64,000 nucleotides of DNA from an uncultured Bacteroidales bacterium (GCA_958418815.1 CATZGB010000013.1:1-64000), one strand, 5' to 3'; numbered from the stretch's first letter, positions 44,240-53,948 are shown. Translations and numbers: made by a program. The notes: generated by a model not told the origin, from the letters alone.

Positions 44240-45007
44240 ATGGAAAAACTGCTTGAAAGCATAGACCGCAACAGAATCCCGGCCCACGTCGCCATCATAA
44301 TGGATGGCAACGGCCGTTGGGCAAAACAACGTGGCCTCGACCGCTCCGAAGGCCATGTCGAAGGGGTCAACACCGTGCGCCGCATCACCGAAATCGCATC
44401 CGAGATCGGGGTGGGATGCCTGACTCTCTATGCCTTCTCGACCGAGAACTGGAATCGGCCGCAGGCCGAGGTGGACGCGCTCATGCACCTTATAGGCATA
44501 GCCATACAGCGCGAGACCCCCGACCTGATCAAGAACAACGTCAGGCTGAGGATGATCGGCGACTTCGACCGTATGCCGGAAGATGCCCGCCGACGTCTCC
44601 AGGGATGTTTCGACGCCACATCACATTGCACAGGGCTGGTGCTCAACCTCGCCCTGAGCTATTCCGGACGATGGGACATGGCGCGTGCCGCCAGGCTTCT
44701 TGCCGAAGATGTCGCCGCCGGCAGGCTCGACCCCGCCGACATAGACCAGGCCGCCATCTCTGCCAGACTGTCGACCGCCACACTGCCCCAGCAGGACCCC
44801 GACCTGCTGATACGCACCGGGGGGGATTTCAGAGTCAGCAACTTCCTGCTGTGGGAAATCGCCTATTCTGAAATCGAAGTGACAGACAAATTCTGGCCCG
44901 ACTTCTCCAAAGAAGACTTCCTGCTTGCAATTAAAAACTATCAGAAAAGAGAACGCCGATTCGGCAAGACAAGCGAGCAAATCGCAGCCGAAGACACCGA
45001 CAAATAA
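44240..45007 (+). CDS. uppS: Undecaprenyl diphosphate synthase
   Basis: The cis-prenyltransferase making the C55 lipid carrier for peptidoglycan and O-antigen. 255 residues from the ATG at 44240; the longer frame overlaps the previous gene. Motifs: HVAIIMDGNGRWAKQRG (catalytic Asp, diphosphate binding), LTLYAFSTENWNRP, and DLLIRTGGDFRVSNFLLWEIAYSE. Complete. Confidence 0.96.
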   Translation: MEKLLESIDRNRIPAHVAIIMDGNGRWAKQRGLDRSEGHVEGVNTVRRITEIASEIGVGCLTLYAFSTENWNRPQAEVDALMHLIGIAIQRETPDLIKNNVRLRMIGDFDRMPEDARRRLQGCFDATSHCTGLVLNLALSYSGRWDMARAARLLAEDVAAGRLDPADIDQAAISARLSTATLPQQDPDLLIRTGGDFRVSNFLLWEIAYSEIEVTDKFWPDFSKEDFLLAIKNYQKRERRFGKTSEQIAAEDTDK

Positions 45008-45031
45008 ACCGACATTGACATTCCATCATAT

Positions 45032-47665
45032 ATGAGATACAGGTCATTCACCCTTTTCCTGCTCCTCCTCGCAATGGTCGTTCCCGGACTCTCAGCCCAG
45101 GAACGCACTGACACCATCTACAATCCCCCCATCGTCTACTCCGGGCTCCCCACCAGCTACGAAATCGCCGGGCTGCGCGTCACCGGAGCCGACAATTACG
45201 AGGATTACATCGTCATCGGCTATTCCGGACTGAAAGTCGGCGACGAAGTCGAGATTCCGGGAAATGACATCACAACCGCCGTGAAGCGGCTCATGCGCCA
45301 GGGCCTTTTCGCCCAGGCACAGATACTCGCGGAGAAAATCGCAGGCAACAAGGTATGGCTTGTCATCAATCTGCGCACCCAGCCCCGAATCTCAGAGGTG
45401 CAGTATGGCGGCATGAAGAAGAGCGAACGCGAGGAGCTGCAGAAGCGACTCCAGCTCATGAAGGGCAACCAGATCACCCAGAACATCGTCAACCGGGCCA
45501 CACAGATCACCGAGAAATACTTCGCTGACAAAGGCTTCGGCAACGCTACAGTGAAAATCTGGCTCCAGGAAGACCTCAGCCACAAAAACGAGATGATTGT
45601 CCATATCGATGTAGACAAGCACTCAAAGGTGAAAGTCCACAAAATCTACATCGACGGCAACGAGGTGCTGTCTGACAGCAAACTCAAGCGCGTGATCAAG
45701 AAGACCAACGAGGGAAGCAACATCTGGAAGCTCTTCAGCCAGAAGAAATTCGTCGAGAGCGACTACCATGACGACCTCAACCGCATCATCGAGAAATACA
45801 ACGAGCTTGGCTACCGCGACGCAAAGATTCTCAGCGACTCAGTGGTGCCGTATGACGAAAACAAGGTGGATGTCTTCATCAACCTCGAAGAGGGCAAGCG
45901 CTACTATATCAGCGACATTTCATGGGTCGGAAACACCCTCTACACCACCGACCAGCTCGACTACCTGCTCGGTATGAAGCCCGGCGATGTCTACAACCAG
46001 AAGCTGCTCAACAAGCGCCTCACGATGGATGACGACGCCGTGTCAAACGCCTATATGGACAAGGGCTACCTCTTCTACCAGCTCGTGCCAATCGAAAAGA
46101 ACATCAACGGAGACTCCATCGACCTCGAACTCAGAATGTTTGAAGGCCCGCAGGCACGCGTCAACAAGGTGGTAATCACCGGTAACGACCGCCTCTACGA
46201 AAAGGTGGTGCGCCGCGACCTGCGTGTCAAACCAGGCGAACTGTTCTCAAAGAACGATGTGATGCGCTCCCTGCGTGAAATCGCCCAGACAGGCCATTTC
46301 AACCCCGAGAACATGAACCCCGACATCCAGCCCAACGAAGAGAACGGCACTGTGGATGTGGTCTTCAACCTCGAGTCAAAGGCAAACGACCAGATCGAGC
46401 TGTCGCTCGGCTGGGGCCAGACCGGCATCATCGGCAAAGTGGCCCTGAAGTTCACCAACTTCTCAATCAAGAACCTCTTCAATCCTGGCTCATACAAGGG
46501 GCTCATCCCCCAGGGCGAAGGACAGACATTCACCATCAGCGCGCAGACCAACGCGAGGTACTACCAGATGTATTCCGTGTCGTTCCTCGACCCATGGTTC
46601 GGCGGCAAGCGACCCAACTCGCTTCAGGTTTCGGCCTACTACAGCCGCCAGACCGGTGTCAACTCCTCTTACTACAACTCCAACTGGGCCAACCCCTATC
46701 TCTACGGCGGATATGGCTACGGTTATGGTTACGGCTACGGTTCCAACTATTACAACGACTATTACCAGAACTCCATCGAAAACGCATATGACCCCAACAA
46801 GGTGTTGCAGATGGTGGGTGTGACCGTTGGTTTCGGAAAACGTCTCAACTGGCCCGACGACTATTTCACCTTCACCACCGAACTGAGCTACAACTGGTAT
46901 TACCTCAAGAACTGGGAATACCTCTATTATATGAACAACGGTACGTCGAACGCTCTCGTGCTTGGCCTCACCCTTGCCCGAAACTCCATCGACAACCCCC
47001 TCTACACCCGTCGCGGATCGACATTCTCGCTCAACCTCCAGATCACACCTCCCGCGTCTCTGTTCGGGAACAAGAACTGGGAAAAACTCTACAACGAGAA
47101 CACCACCGCGTCCAAGAAGGAGCTTTACCACTGGATAGAATACTGGAAGCTGCGCTTCAAATCGCGCACCTACACCCCGCTGACCGACCCCGACGGCAAA
47201 TGGACCCTCGTGCTCATGACACGCGCCGATGTCGGCCTTCTGGGCAGCTACAACAAATGGCTGCGCTCGCCGTTCGAGACCTTCTATGTCGGCGGCGACG
47301 GCATGAGCGGCTCATACACCTACGCCACCGAGACCATAGCCCTGCGAGGCTATGAGAACGGCCAGCTGACCCCCTGGGGACGCGAAGGCTACGCCTACAC
47401 CCGCCTGGGAGTCGAGCTTCACTTCCCCTTCATGCTCCAGCCTTCGACCACCATCTACGGCCTCGTGTTCGCCGAGGGAGGTAACGCCTGGACATCTGTC
47501 AAGGATTTCTCCCCCTTCAACCTCAAACGTTCGGCCGGTGTCGGTCTGCGCATCTTCCTCCCGATGGTCGGCATGATGGGTATCGACTGGGCTTACGGTT
47601 TCGACACCGTCTTCGGCCAGAAGGGTGGCAGCCACTTCCACTTCATCCTCGGCCAGGAGTTCTGA
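45032..47665 (+). CDS. bamA: Outer membrane protein assembly factor BamA
   Basis: The central barrel of the BAM complex, inserting beta-barrel proteins into the outer membrane. It has 877 residues: signal peptide (1-22, ending LSAQ), five POTRA domains (about 40-430) and a 16-stranded Omp85 barrel ending in Phe (HFILGQEF). VRGYENGQL-like lock motif occurs as ALRGYENGQLTPWG. A Tyr/Gly-rich loop with repeated GY units (about 555-575) lies between early strands and should be at the surface. It follows uppS by 24 bases and precedes two chaperone genes. Confidence 0.95.
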   Translation: MRYRSFTLFLLLLAMVVPGLSAQERTDTIYNPPIVYSGLPTSYEIAGLRVTGADNYEDYIVIGYSGLKVGDEVEIPGNDITTAVKRLMRQGLFAQAQILAEKIAGNKVWLVINLRTQPRISEVQYGGMKKSEREELQKRLQLMKGNQITQNIVNRATQITEKYFADKGFGNATVKIWLQEDLSHKNEMIVHIDVDKHSKVKVHKIYIDGNEVLSDSKLKRVIKKTNEGSNIWKLFSQKKFVESDYHDDLNRIIEKYNELGYRDAKILSDSVVPYDENKVDVFINLEEGKRYYISDISWVGNTLYTTDQLDYLLGMKPGDVYNQKLLNKRLTMDDDAVSNAYMDKGYLFYQLVPIEKNINGDSIDLELRMFEGPQARVNKVVITGNDRLYEKVVRRDLRVKPGELFSKNDVMRSLREIAQTGHFNPENMNPDIQPNEENGTVDVVFNLESKANDQIELSLGWGQTGIIGKVALKFTNFSIKNLFNPGSYKGLIPQGEGQTFTISAQTNARYYQMYSVSFLDPWFGGKRPNSLQVSAYYSRQTGVNSSYYNSNWANPYLYGGYGYGYGYGYGSNYYNDYYQNSIENAYDPNKVLQMVGVTVGFGKRLNWPDDYFTFTTELSYNWYYLKNWEYLYYMNNGTSNALVLGLTLARNSIDNPLYTRRGSTFSLNLQITPPASLFGNKNWEKLYNENTTASKKELYHWIEYWKLRFKSRTYTPLTDPDGKWTLVLMTRADVGLLGSYNKWLRSPFETFYVGGDGMSGSYTYATETIALRGYENGQLTPWGREGYAYTRLGVELHFPFMLQPSTTIYGLVFAEGGNAWTSVKDFSPFNLKRSAGVGLRIFLPMVGMMGIDWAYGFDTVFGQKGGSHFHFILGQEF

Positions 47666-47758
47666 CCCGGGCCATATGACACGGCGCGGCCAAAGGCTTA
47701 AACCTTTTCCCCGCCGGATTGTCTTAATAGTAAACGACAAATCAAAAACGACTTACCT

Positions 47759-48274
47759 ATGAAAAAGATATTGCTGACCCTCGCCCTCGTTGTGGCGGCC
47801 TGCTTCGGGGCCTCAGCCCAGAAGTTCGCCCTGGTCGATATGGAGTACATCCTCAAGCAGGTGCCCTCCTACGAGATGGCCAACGAGCAGCTGCGCCAGC
47901 TCTCCCTCCGCTGGCAGAAGGAGGTGGAAGCCGTCAGCCGCGACGCCGACGCCCTTTACAAGAAATACCTCTCCGACAAAGTGTTCCTCACCGAAGAACA
48001 GGTGAAGAAACGCGAGGAGGAGATTGTTGCCAAAGAGAAAGAAGCGTCAGAATTGCGTTACAAATACTTCGGACCGGAAGGTGAGCTTTACAAAAAGCGC
48101 CAGACGCTGATGAAACCCATCCAGGACGATGTCTACAATGCCGTCAAGAAGCTCTCCGAGGAGCGCGGCTACCAATGCATCTTCGACCGCGCGTCATCGG
48201 CCAACATCGTCTACGCCTCTCCCCGCATCGATGTCAGCAACGAGGTGCTGGCCAAACTCGGATATTCCAACTGA
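47759..48274 (+). CDS. Skp/OmpH family periplasmic chaperone (copy 1)
   Basis: A 171-residue periplasmic chaperone that holds unfolded outer membrane proteins before delivery to BamA. It has a signal peptide (ending ASAQ), the KFALVDMEYIL opening strand, a long charged coiled coil (about 50-125) and a C-terminal strand region (YQCIFDRASSANIVYASPRIDVSNEVL). It lies 93 bases after bamA and forms a pair with the next gene. Confidence 0.92.
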   Translation: MKKILLTLALVVAACFGASAQKFALVDMEYILKQVPSYEMANEQLRQLSLRWQKEVEAVSRDADALYKKYLSDKVFLTEEQVKKREEEIVAKEKEASELRYKYFGPEGELYKKRQTLMKPIQDDVYNAVKKLSEERGYQCIFDRASSANIVYASPRIDVSNEVLAKLGYSN

Positions 48275-48310
48275 AAACAATACAATAACAGATAATAGAC
48301 CATCTTAAAA

Positions 48311-48835
48311 ATGATCAAGAAAATTCTTCTGGCCCTTGCAGTGGCCCTGCCCATGTGCGCGTGGGCCCAGTCCGCCAAATTCGGCGTAGTAGACCCCGAG
48401 TCAATCATCCCCGGAATGGCGGAATACATCGAAGCCCAGAACCAGTTCAACGAGGCTTCAAAGACCTTCGAAAGCGAATACGCCAAAATCCAGGAGGAAT
48501 TCAAAGCCAAGTATGAGGAGTTCCAGAAAGTGATGTCTGACACCGCCACTCCCCAGACAATCAAAGACCGCCGCGCCCAGGAAATCCAGGAGCTCAACCA
48601 GAAGTCAGAGCAGTTTGCCCAGACAGCGCAGCAGGAACTCGCCCGCAAGCAGCAGCTGCTGATGGCTCCCGTGCAGGAGAAACTCATCAACGCCATCAAG
48701 GCCGTAGGAGCTGAAGGCGGCTTCACCATGATTCTCCCCCTGGGCACAGCAGCCTACACCTCAAACGACGTGGTAGATGTCACTCCCCTGGTAAAGGCCA
48801 AACTCGGTGTGAAAGACACCCCCGCCGCAAAATAA
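48311..48835 (+). CDS. Skp/OmpH family periplasmic chaperone (copy 2)
   Basis: A 174-residue paralogue of the preceding gene: signal peptide (ending CAWAQ), KFGVVDPESIIPGM, a Gln/Glu/Lys-rich coiled coil (about 45-125) and FTMILPLGTAAYTSNDVVDVTPLV. The copies share layout but limited sequence, so they may form mixed trimers or serve different clients. Last gene of the run. Confidence 0.92.
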   Translation: MIKKILLALAVALPMCAWAQSAKFGVVDPESIIPGMAEYIEAQNQFNEASKTFESEYAKIQEEFKAKYEEFQKVMSDTATPQTIKDRRAQEIQELNQKSEQFAQTAQQELARKQQLLMAPVQEKLINAIKAVGAEGGFTMILPLGTAAYTSNDVVDVTPLVKAKLGVKDTPAAK

Positions 48836-48865
48836 CCGGCCCCACACAACCGAAAAAGACATCAA

Positions 48866-48905
48866 CCCGCAGGTGCCGGCGATCATACCGGCTCCTGCGG
48901 GTTGC
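48866..48905 (+). terminator. Stem-loop after the skp pair
   Basis: AACCCGCAGG-TGCCGG and CCGG-CTCCTGCGGGTT pair over about 15 bases around an eight-base loop. It has no strong T run but lies exactly at the operon end. Confidence 0.6.
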
Positions 48906-49042
48906 AATTTCCGACCCCACCTATCGCGGGAAAACGGATTTTGACGGAAACATACACAAATATGCAAAAATAGTGTCTGAATCTGCCACTCATTATCACT
49001 AACTTTGCCCCTGAACCTTAATCCCGATTTTATCACAACAAG

Positions 49043-50008
49043 ATGATTCCTGTCTTACAATTCTCGACCTATTTCAAGTCTGTAATCTGGGGAGGAGAAC
49101 GTATCGCCAGATTCAAAGGAATCCCCTCCCAGGGACATGACATCGGAGAGTCATGGGAACTCTCGCCGATGCCCGGCCACGAATCAACCGTCATCGACGG
49201 CCCCTTCAAAGGGGAGACCCTGACCGCACTCGCCCTGCGCTATCCCGAAGAACTCCTCGGGAAGAAAGTGAACGAAAAATGGCACGGCCGGTTTCCGCTG
49301 CTGATCAAATTCATCGATTCCAACGACGACCTCTCCATACAGGTGCATCCCGACGACAGGCTCGCCGCCGAGCGCCACCAGTCGCTCGGGAAGACCGAGA
49401 TGTGGTATTCGCTCGATCCCCAGCCCGGAGCATACCTCTATGCCGGATTCAACCGTCCCATGGACGAGGCCGCTTTCCGCCATATGATAGCCGACAACAC
49501 CATAGTCGACGCCCTCGCCAAGGCTGATGTCAAAAAAGGCGACCTCTTCTACCTGCCGGCCGGACGTGTACACGCCATCGGACGCGGCAACCTCATAGTG
49601 GAGATACAGGAAGCAAGCGACATCACATACCGCATATATGACTATGACCGGCGAGACGCAAACGGCAACCCGCGCGACCTACATGTCGACCAGTCTGTGG
49701 ACGCAGTGAATTACGACGATGTCGTCTCAGGAAAACAAAACATAATACCTGCCAAAGGGGAAAGCTCCACTCTTGTCGACTGCGAGTATTTCACGACATG
49801 CGTCCACGACATTGACCGGGAGACGCTGCTCGACCTCTCGCAGCTTGACTCATTCACAGTGCTGATCGGTATCGGCGGACAGCTTTCAGTCTCCACCCCC
49901 GACGGCCAGACTGTCTCCTTGCCGCAGGGCCACACCCTCCTTGTCCCCGCCTGCCAGCCCTCGGTGAAAATCCAGGGGGAGGGCCAGGTCTTGACTGTGA
50001 ACCTGTGA
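49043..50008 (+). CDS. manA: Mannose-6-phosphate isomerase, class I
   Basis: Interconverts mannose-6-phosphate and fructose-6-phosphate, linking glycolysis to GDP-mannose and fucose synthesis. 321 residues, the short type. The zinc-binding QVHPDD and GKTEMWY segments, AGRVHAIGRGNLIVEIQ and a C-terminal cupin half are visible. A TAACTTTG -7 box lies at 49000-49007, giving a leader of about 30 nt. Confidence 0.93.
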   Translation: MIPVLQFSTYFKSVIWGGERIARFKGIPSQGHDIGESWELSPMPGHESTVIDGPFKGETLTALALRYPEELLGKKVNEKWHGRFPLLIKFIDSNDDLSIQVHPDDRLAAERHQSLGKTEMWYSLDPQPGAYLYAGFNRPMDEAAFRHMIADNTIVDALAKADVKKGDLFYLPAGRVHAIGRGNLIVEIQEASDITYRIYDYDRRDANGNPRDLHVDQSVDAVNYDDVVSGKQNIIPAKGESSTLVDCEYFTTCVHDIDRETLLDLSQLDSFTVLIGIGGQLSVSTPDGQTVSLPQGHTLLVPACQPSVKIQGEGQVLTVNL

Positions 50009-50010
50009 TT

Positions 50011-50541
50011 TCAGTCGCGGGTCTCAGCCGTCGCCGGCATCATTCCGAGACGCGACAGATAGCGCTCACACAACACACGCGAAGTGGAGCCGGGGCGCGA
50101 CGAGACCAAAGACAATATTTCCTCAGGACGGTGCCACCCGGCGCCGTCCACCTCTGAGGAAAGCACAAGCTCGCGAGCCTCCACCCGGGCGAAAAAGCCA
50201 ATCATCATCATCTCCTTGTGGGCAAACCAGCTGGTCAGCACCAGTTCAAGATGCTCCACTTTCTGGCCCGTCTCCTCAAGAATCTCCCTGACGGCACAGC
50301 TCTCAGCATCCTCGCCGGGTGTGACATAGCCCGAAACAAGGTTGTGAAACTCAGTGGAAATATAGTTCTGACGAAGCAGCAACACCTCTCCCCTCTCATT
50401 GTAGACCAAAGAGATTACCGCCACAGGGAAAACATCAAACCAGGGCTTGTCGCAAGAGTCACACCAGGGCACAGCGCCCTCATCGCCAAGGACACGGCTT
50501 GAAAGCAACGAGCCGCAATCGGGGCAATATCTGAACCTCAT
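50011..50541 (-). CDS. Nudix hydrolase with N-terminal zinc ribbon
   Basis: A 176-residue Nudix enzyme. The N-terminus has a four-Cys zinc ribbon (CPDC at about 6-9, CDSC at about 27-30). The Nudix box GYVTPGEDAESCAVREILEE (with TG following) has the full GX5EX7REUXEEXGU pattern for metal and pyrophosphate binding. The combination resembles NudC-type NADH/NAD-capped RNA pyrophosphatases but is shorter. Substrate unassigned. It converges on manA with two bases between the stops. Confidence 0.87.
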   Translation of the reverse strand: MRFRYCPDCGSLLSSRVLGDEGAVPWCDSCDKPWFDVFPVAVISLVYNERGEVLLLRQNYISTEFHNLVSGYVTPGEDAESCAVREILEETGQKVEHLELVLTSWFAHKEMMMIGFFARVEARELVLSSEVDGAGWHRPEEILSLVSSRPGSTSRVLCERYLSRLGMMPATAETRD

Positions 50542-50556
50542 CTTGTAATATCTGTT

Positions 50557-51459
50557 TCAGGAGAAAACAAACCGGTCGGCATCGCGATGCGTGGGAAGCC
50601 ATCCGCGCAATTTCTTCACCTTTTCCAAAGAGAACGTCGCAACCTGCAGAGGGCCATACGGGGTCATGTACTCATCTCCGTAATTGTCAGGCACAGGACA
50701 TCCCGACGGTGCGGTCGCAGGCTCAGGCACTATCTGGCGGCCAAGTTCATCGACCATGAGCGACAATCCGTCATATTCACCGTAATCGTCGCGGCCCGAC
50801 CTGTCGGCACCGGCCACCACGACCTGGTTTTCAATCGCGCGGGCGATAATCAGCTGACGCCACGCATATCCCCGGTTGACTGGCCAGTTGGCAGGCACCA
50901 GCACAATGTCGGCTTTCATGTCGACATTGCGTCCCCACACCGGGAACCGAAGCTCATAGCATATCAGCATCGACACGTTCCAGCCCCTGAATTCCACCAA
51001 TGGCGGACGGCCTTGGCCGTGGGCCAGCAACTGGGCCTCCTTTGACAGGCAAAAAAGATGGTGCTTGTCATAAAAGACGCGCCGGCCGTCAGGCATCACT
51101 ATGAATCCCCGGTTGAAATATGTCATCCCCGCTCCATCGGGCGAGGTCTCACAGGCAAGGAAACTGCCCGCCACCATCATGTTTTTCCGGGCAGAAAGCC
51201 GGCACACAGCCTCCATCGTGGGGCCGTCACCACCTTCAGCCGCCGCCAGCATAGCCTCGGTGTCTTTCATGAAAGAAGTGGTGAAAAGCTCCGGCAAAAC
51301 GGCTATGTCGACCGAGTCCGGAAGCGCGTCGGCCATCATCTCCATGCGGCGCAGATTCTCATCCACATCACCGGCGGCGATGTCAAGCGACATCACAGCC
51401 ACCGTGAGGAGTTTGTCAGTATGCTCCTGCACCCTCACATCACAAGGTTTCTCGCTCAT
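50557..51459 (-). CDS. Nitrilase-superfamily amidohydrolase (omega-amidase-like)
   Basis: A 300-residue C-N hydrolase. The Glu-Lys-Cys triad is visible in LPELFTTSF (Glu), YDKHHLF (Lys) and SMLICYELRFPVWGR (Cys), and the pattern fits YafV-type omega-amidases that hydrolyse alpha-ketoglutaramate. The first ~15 residues are an extra polar stretch. Its start overlaps the stop of the acyltransferase gene by four bases, so translation is coupled. Confidence 0.87.
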   Translation of the reverse strand: MSEKPCDVRVQEHTDKLLTVAVMSLDIAAGDVDENLRRMEMMADALPDSVDIAVLPELFTTSFMKDTEAMLAAAEGGDGPTMEAVCRLSARKNMMVAGSFLACETSPDGAGMTYFNRGFIVMPDGRRVFYDKHHLFCLSKEAQLLAHGQGRPPLVEFRGWNVSMLICYELRFPVWGRNVDMKADIVLVPANWPVNRGYAWRQLIIARAIENQVVVAGADRSGRDDYGEYDGLSLMVDELGRQIVPEPATAPSGCPVPDNYGDEYMTPYGPLQVATFSLEKVKKLRGWLPTHRDADRFVFS

Positions 51460-51998
51460 TCTGTCAGGAATTTTTCAGGATAACGTCCGGAGAACGGACG
51501 GTAATACTTTTTGATTGCCTGCATGTCTGCGTCGAGGTTGCCCGACGGCTCGAAGACATCGTTTATCATCGCTTTCTTCATCCTGAAATCGATGACAGCG
51601 AGACACACAGGGACTCCGGCCTCCCGGGCGATCCTCAGGAAACCGGTATGCCAGGCCGAGGTCGGCTTGCGGGTCCCTTCGGGAGCTATCGCCACGACCA
51701 GACGTTCCTCATCGCGAAACCTCGCCACCATAGCCTCCACCAGAGACTGCTTCTTGTTCTGCCTCACCACCGGGATTCCTCCTATGGCCCTGAGCAGACA
51801 TCCCATCGGGAAAAAGAACCATGATGATTTCATCATGAAACCAGCCTTGCGGCCTACCGACCTGATGGCAAGCTCCCCGACGATGAAGTCCCAGTTGGAT
51901 GTGTGGGGCGCAACGCATATTATCGCCTTTGGGTAATCAGGCACCGTCACCTCCACCCTCCATCCGGCCCATTTAAGTATCCTCGCGGCAAAATTCAT
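51456..51998 (-). CDS. 1-acyl-glycerol-phosphate acyltransferase family protein
   Basis: A 180-residue membrane-associated LPLAT-family acyltransferase. It has the HX4D catalytic motif as HTSNWD (residues about 32-37) and the substrate-binding EGTRKPTSAWHTGF. It is shorter than PlsC (about 240 residues). Short members of this family occur widely in Bacteroidota and may acylate other lipids. Overlaps the nitrilase-like gene. Confidence 0.85.
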   Translation of the reverse strand: MNFAARILKWAGWRVEVTVPDYPKAIICVAPHTSNWDFIVGELAIRSVGRKAGFMMKSSWFFFPMGCLLRAIGGIPVVRQNKKQSLVEAMVARFRDEERLVVAIAPEGTRKPTSAWHTGFLRIAREAGVPVCLAVIDFRMKKAMINDVFEPSGNLDADMQAIKKYYRPFSGRYPEKFLTE

Positions 51999-52116
51999 AA
52001 TCTTGTGATGTCTCTGTTGGAAATTACAGGCATTTTAAAAAGGTCGCGGCGGGCCGGCATATTCCTCTGGCAACCAGATATGCTGACACGCCGCGCCGAT
52101 AAGTCACTCAGACCGC

Positions 52117-52470
52117 TCAGGCCTTCTTGTTGTTGTCTTTCACCTCCTGGGGCAACGCGGCATTCATCTCTTTGACGATTGCGTTGACCTTGTCGTAGAA
52201 TTTTTCCCTCAGCGAAGCGAAGGCTTTTTTGAAATACTCCTTGCGGGCCTTGCGGTAAGCGGCGCCCGTCTCGAAGTCAGCAGGAAGCTTGTCGAACGAG
52301 AATGTCACCTTGTTGAGAGCAGAGATCTGCAGGTCGGCGATACGGGTGATGATCTCGGTCATCGCCTTTGCGTCCACTCCCTTGACAAAGTTCTTGGCCA
52401 GGAGGCATTCGGCGGCCAGGTCGCCACACACATATTTGATTTCTTTCTTGAGTTCTCTTTTGTTTGCCAT
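52117..52470 (-). CDS. Conserved small protein of Bacteroidales, function unknown
   Basis: A 117-residue, strongly charged, mostly helical cytoplasmic protein (MANKRELKKEIKYVCGDLA..., YRKARKEYFKKAFASLREKF) with a Lys-rich tail. I recognise it only as a recurring hypothetical protein in this order. No signal peptide, no enzyme motif. It is 37 bases downstream of thrC and may share its transcript. Confidence 0.75.
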   Translation of the reverse strand: MANKRELKKEIKYVCGDLAAECLLAKNFVKGVDAKAMTEIITRIADLQISALNKVTFSFDKLPADFETGAAYRKARKEYFKKAFASLREKFYDKVNAIVKEMNAALPQEVKDNNKKA

Positions 52471-52507
52471 GTCGTTTGATTTTTATGGTTGTTTATCGGG
52501 TTGGGGG

Positions 52508-53806
52508 TCAACTGAGAAGCACCCGGGTCAGGGCGCTCTTGGCCGGAGGTATCTTCACCGCAGGCTGGCTCAACAGGTTGAGGCCGTCAAGCTGGGGAGG
52601 CGGCGACACAGTGTGGCCGATGGCTTCCATAACCGCCTGCGGGAACTTGGCGGGATGGCCTGTGGCCATCGCCACTCCTACCTCGTCAGGGGCAAGACGG
52701 CCCTGCAACGCCCTGTAGGCCGTGGCCGACTGCGGGCCAAGCAGGTATCCTTCGGCCTGGTAGACATCCCGGATGGTCTGCACTATCTCCCTGTCTGAGA
52801 AAGCTACACCCTCCACATCCTTGCGCAGGCTGGCGAGGTCGCCGTCATACAGGTCTATGATGCGGGCCAGATTTGATGGATTGCCAACATCCATGGCCCT
52901 GGCGAGGGTCATAAGCGCCCGGCGCGGACGCAGCCCTCCGGTCTGCAGATATTCAACAAATGTGTCATTGGCATTGTTGGCTCCGATGAACCGCTTTACC
53001 GGCAATCCCATCTTCTTGGCCATCAGCGCTGCCGCGAGATTGCCCAGATTTCCGCAGGGAACACTGATGACCACCTTGTCTGAGTCGGGCGACATCTCCC
53101 GGGCACGGGCATATGCGTGGAAATAATATATGATCGAGGGGAACTGACGTGCGAGGTTTATGGAGTTTCCTGAGGTGAGCGATAGAGCCTTGTCAAGCTC
53201 CTTGTCGGCAAGGACCTGCTTCACAAGCGTCTGACAGTCGTCAAACGTGCCCCCTACCTCTATGGCCGTCAGATTAGGCCGGTTGCAGAACATCGCGGTC
53301 TGCTGCCGTGAAAGCTCTCCGCGCGGAAACAGCACGACGACCCTTGTCGACGGGGAATCCTTGAAGCTGTCGGCCAGCGCGCCGCCGCTGTCGCCCGATG
53401 TGGCCAGTATGACGGTACGGTTCTCAGACCCGGGGAACAATGCGGGCAACAGACGGGCCATGAACCTGGCTCCGGCATCCTTGAACGACAATGTTGGCCC
53501 GTGAAACAACTCAAGTATGTACATCCCCTCTGACGACTCTGCCTTCCGCAGAGGTACCGGGAAATCGAGAGCATCGTCGACAATCGACTTTATCGCCTGC
53601 GATGACAGGATGTCGCCCAACAGTGTGTTGCATACCACATACCCTATCTCCTGTAGCGACATCTCCTGGATGTTCTTGAAAAAGGCTGACGGCAGGGATG
53701 GCATCCCAGCCGGCATGAACAAACCGCCGTCTTCCGCCAGACCGTTCTCTATGGCCTCGGGGAATGTCACTCCCCGTATCTTGCCGTTGGTGCTGTGAAA
53801 CAACAT
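52508..53806 (-). CDS. thrC: Threonine synthase
   Basis: PLP enzyme converting O-phosphohomoserine to threonine. It has 432 residues. Features: FPEAIENGLAEDGGLFMP, the PLP Lys in GPTLSFKDAGARFMA, LATSGDSGGALADSF and the glycine loop VPCGNLGNLAAAL. Complete. A TAAATTTG -7 box (53840-53847) with TTTG 18 bases upstream precedes it. The other thr genes are not in the window. Confidence 0.95.
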   Translation of the reverse strand: MLFHSTNGKIRGVTFPEAIENGLAEDGGLFMPAGMPSLPSAFFKNIQEMSLQEIGYVVCNTLLGDILSSQAIKSIVDDALDFPVPLRKAESSEGMYILELFHGPTLSFKDAGARFMARLLPALFPGSENRTVILATSGDSGGALADSFKDSPSTRVVVLFPRGELSRQQTAMFCNRPNLTAIEVGGTFDDCQTLVKQVLADKELDKALSLTSGNSINLARQFPSIIYYFHAYARAREMSPDSDKVVISVPCGNLGNLAAALMAKKMGLPVKRFIGANNANDTFVEYLQTGGLRPRRALMTLARAMDVGNPSNLARIIDLYDGDLASLRKDVEGVAFSDREIVQTIRDVYQAEGYLLGPQSATAYRALQGRLAPDEVGVAMATGHPAKFPQAVMEAIGHTVSPPPQLDGLNLLSQPAVKIPPAKSALTRVLLS

Positions 53807-53881
53807 ATCCAGTTTGCCTTGAAAGTTTTCTTTATGCTACAAATTTAGTCAAAACTCCACGCGCGCCCAAATTTTTCGGGG

Positions 53882-53899
53882 GTCTTTTTCCAAAAAGAC
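53882..53899 (-). terminator. Short hairpin after prfC
   Basis: GTCTTTTT-CC-AAAAAGAC is a perfect 8-bp inverted repeat between prfC and the thrC promoter. It is AT-rich and lacks a clear T run, so it is a weak terminator at best. Confidence 0.4.
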
Positions 53900-53948
53900 A
53901 CGGCGGATTCAAGGAAACATAGCGAAACTCGGTTGCCACCCGTCTTCC

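Noticed and set aside
46490..47131. 213-codon frame opposite bamA
   Set aside because: Shadow of bamA; its Val/Gly-rich repeat is the complement of the Gly-Tyr repeat.
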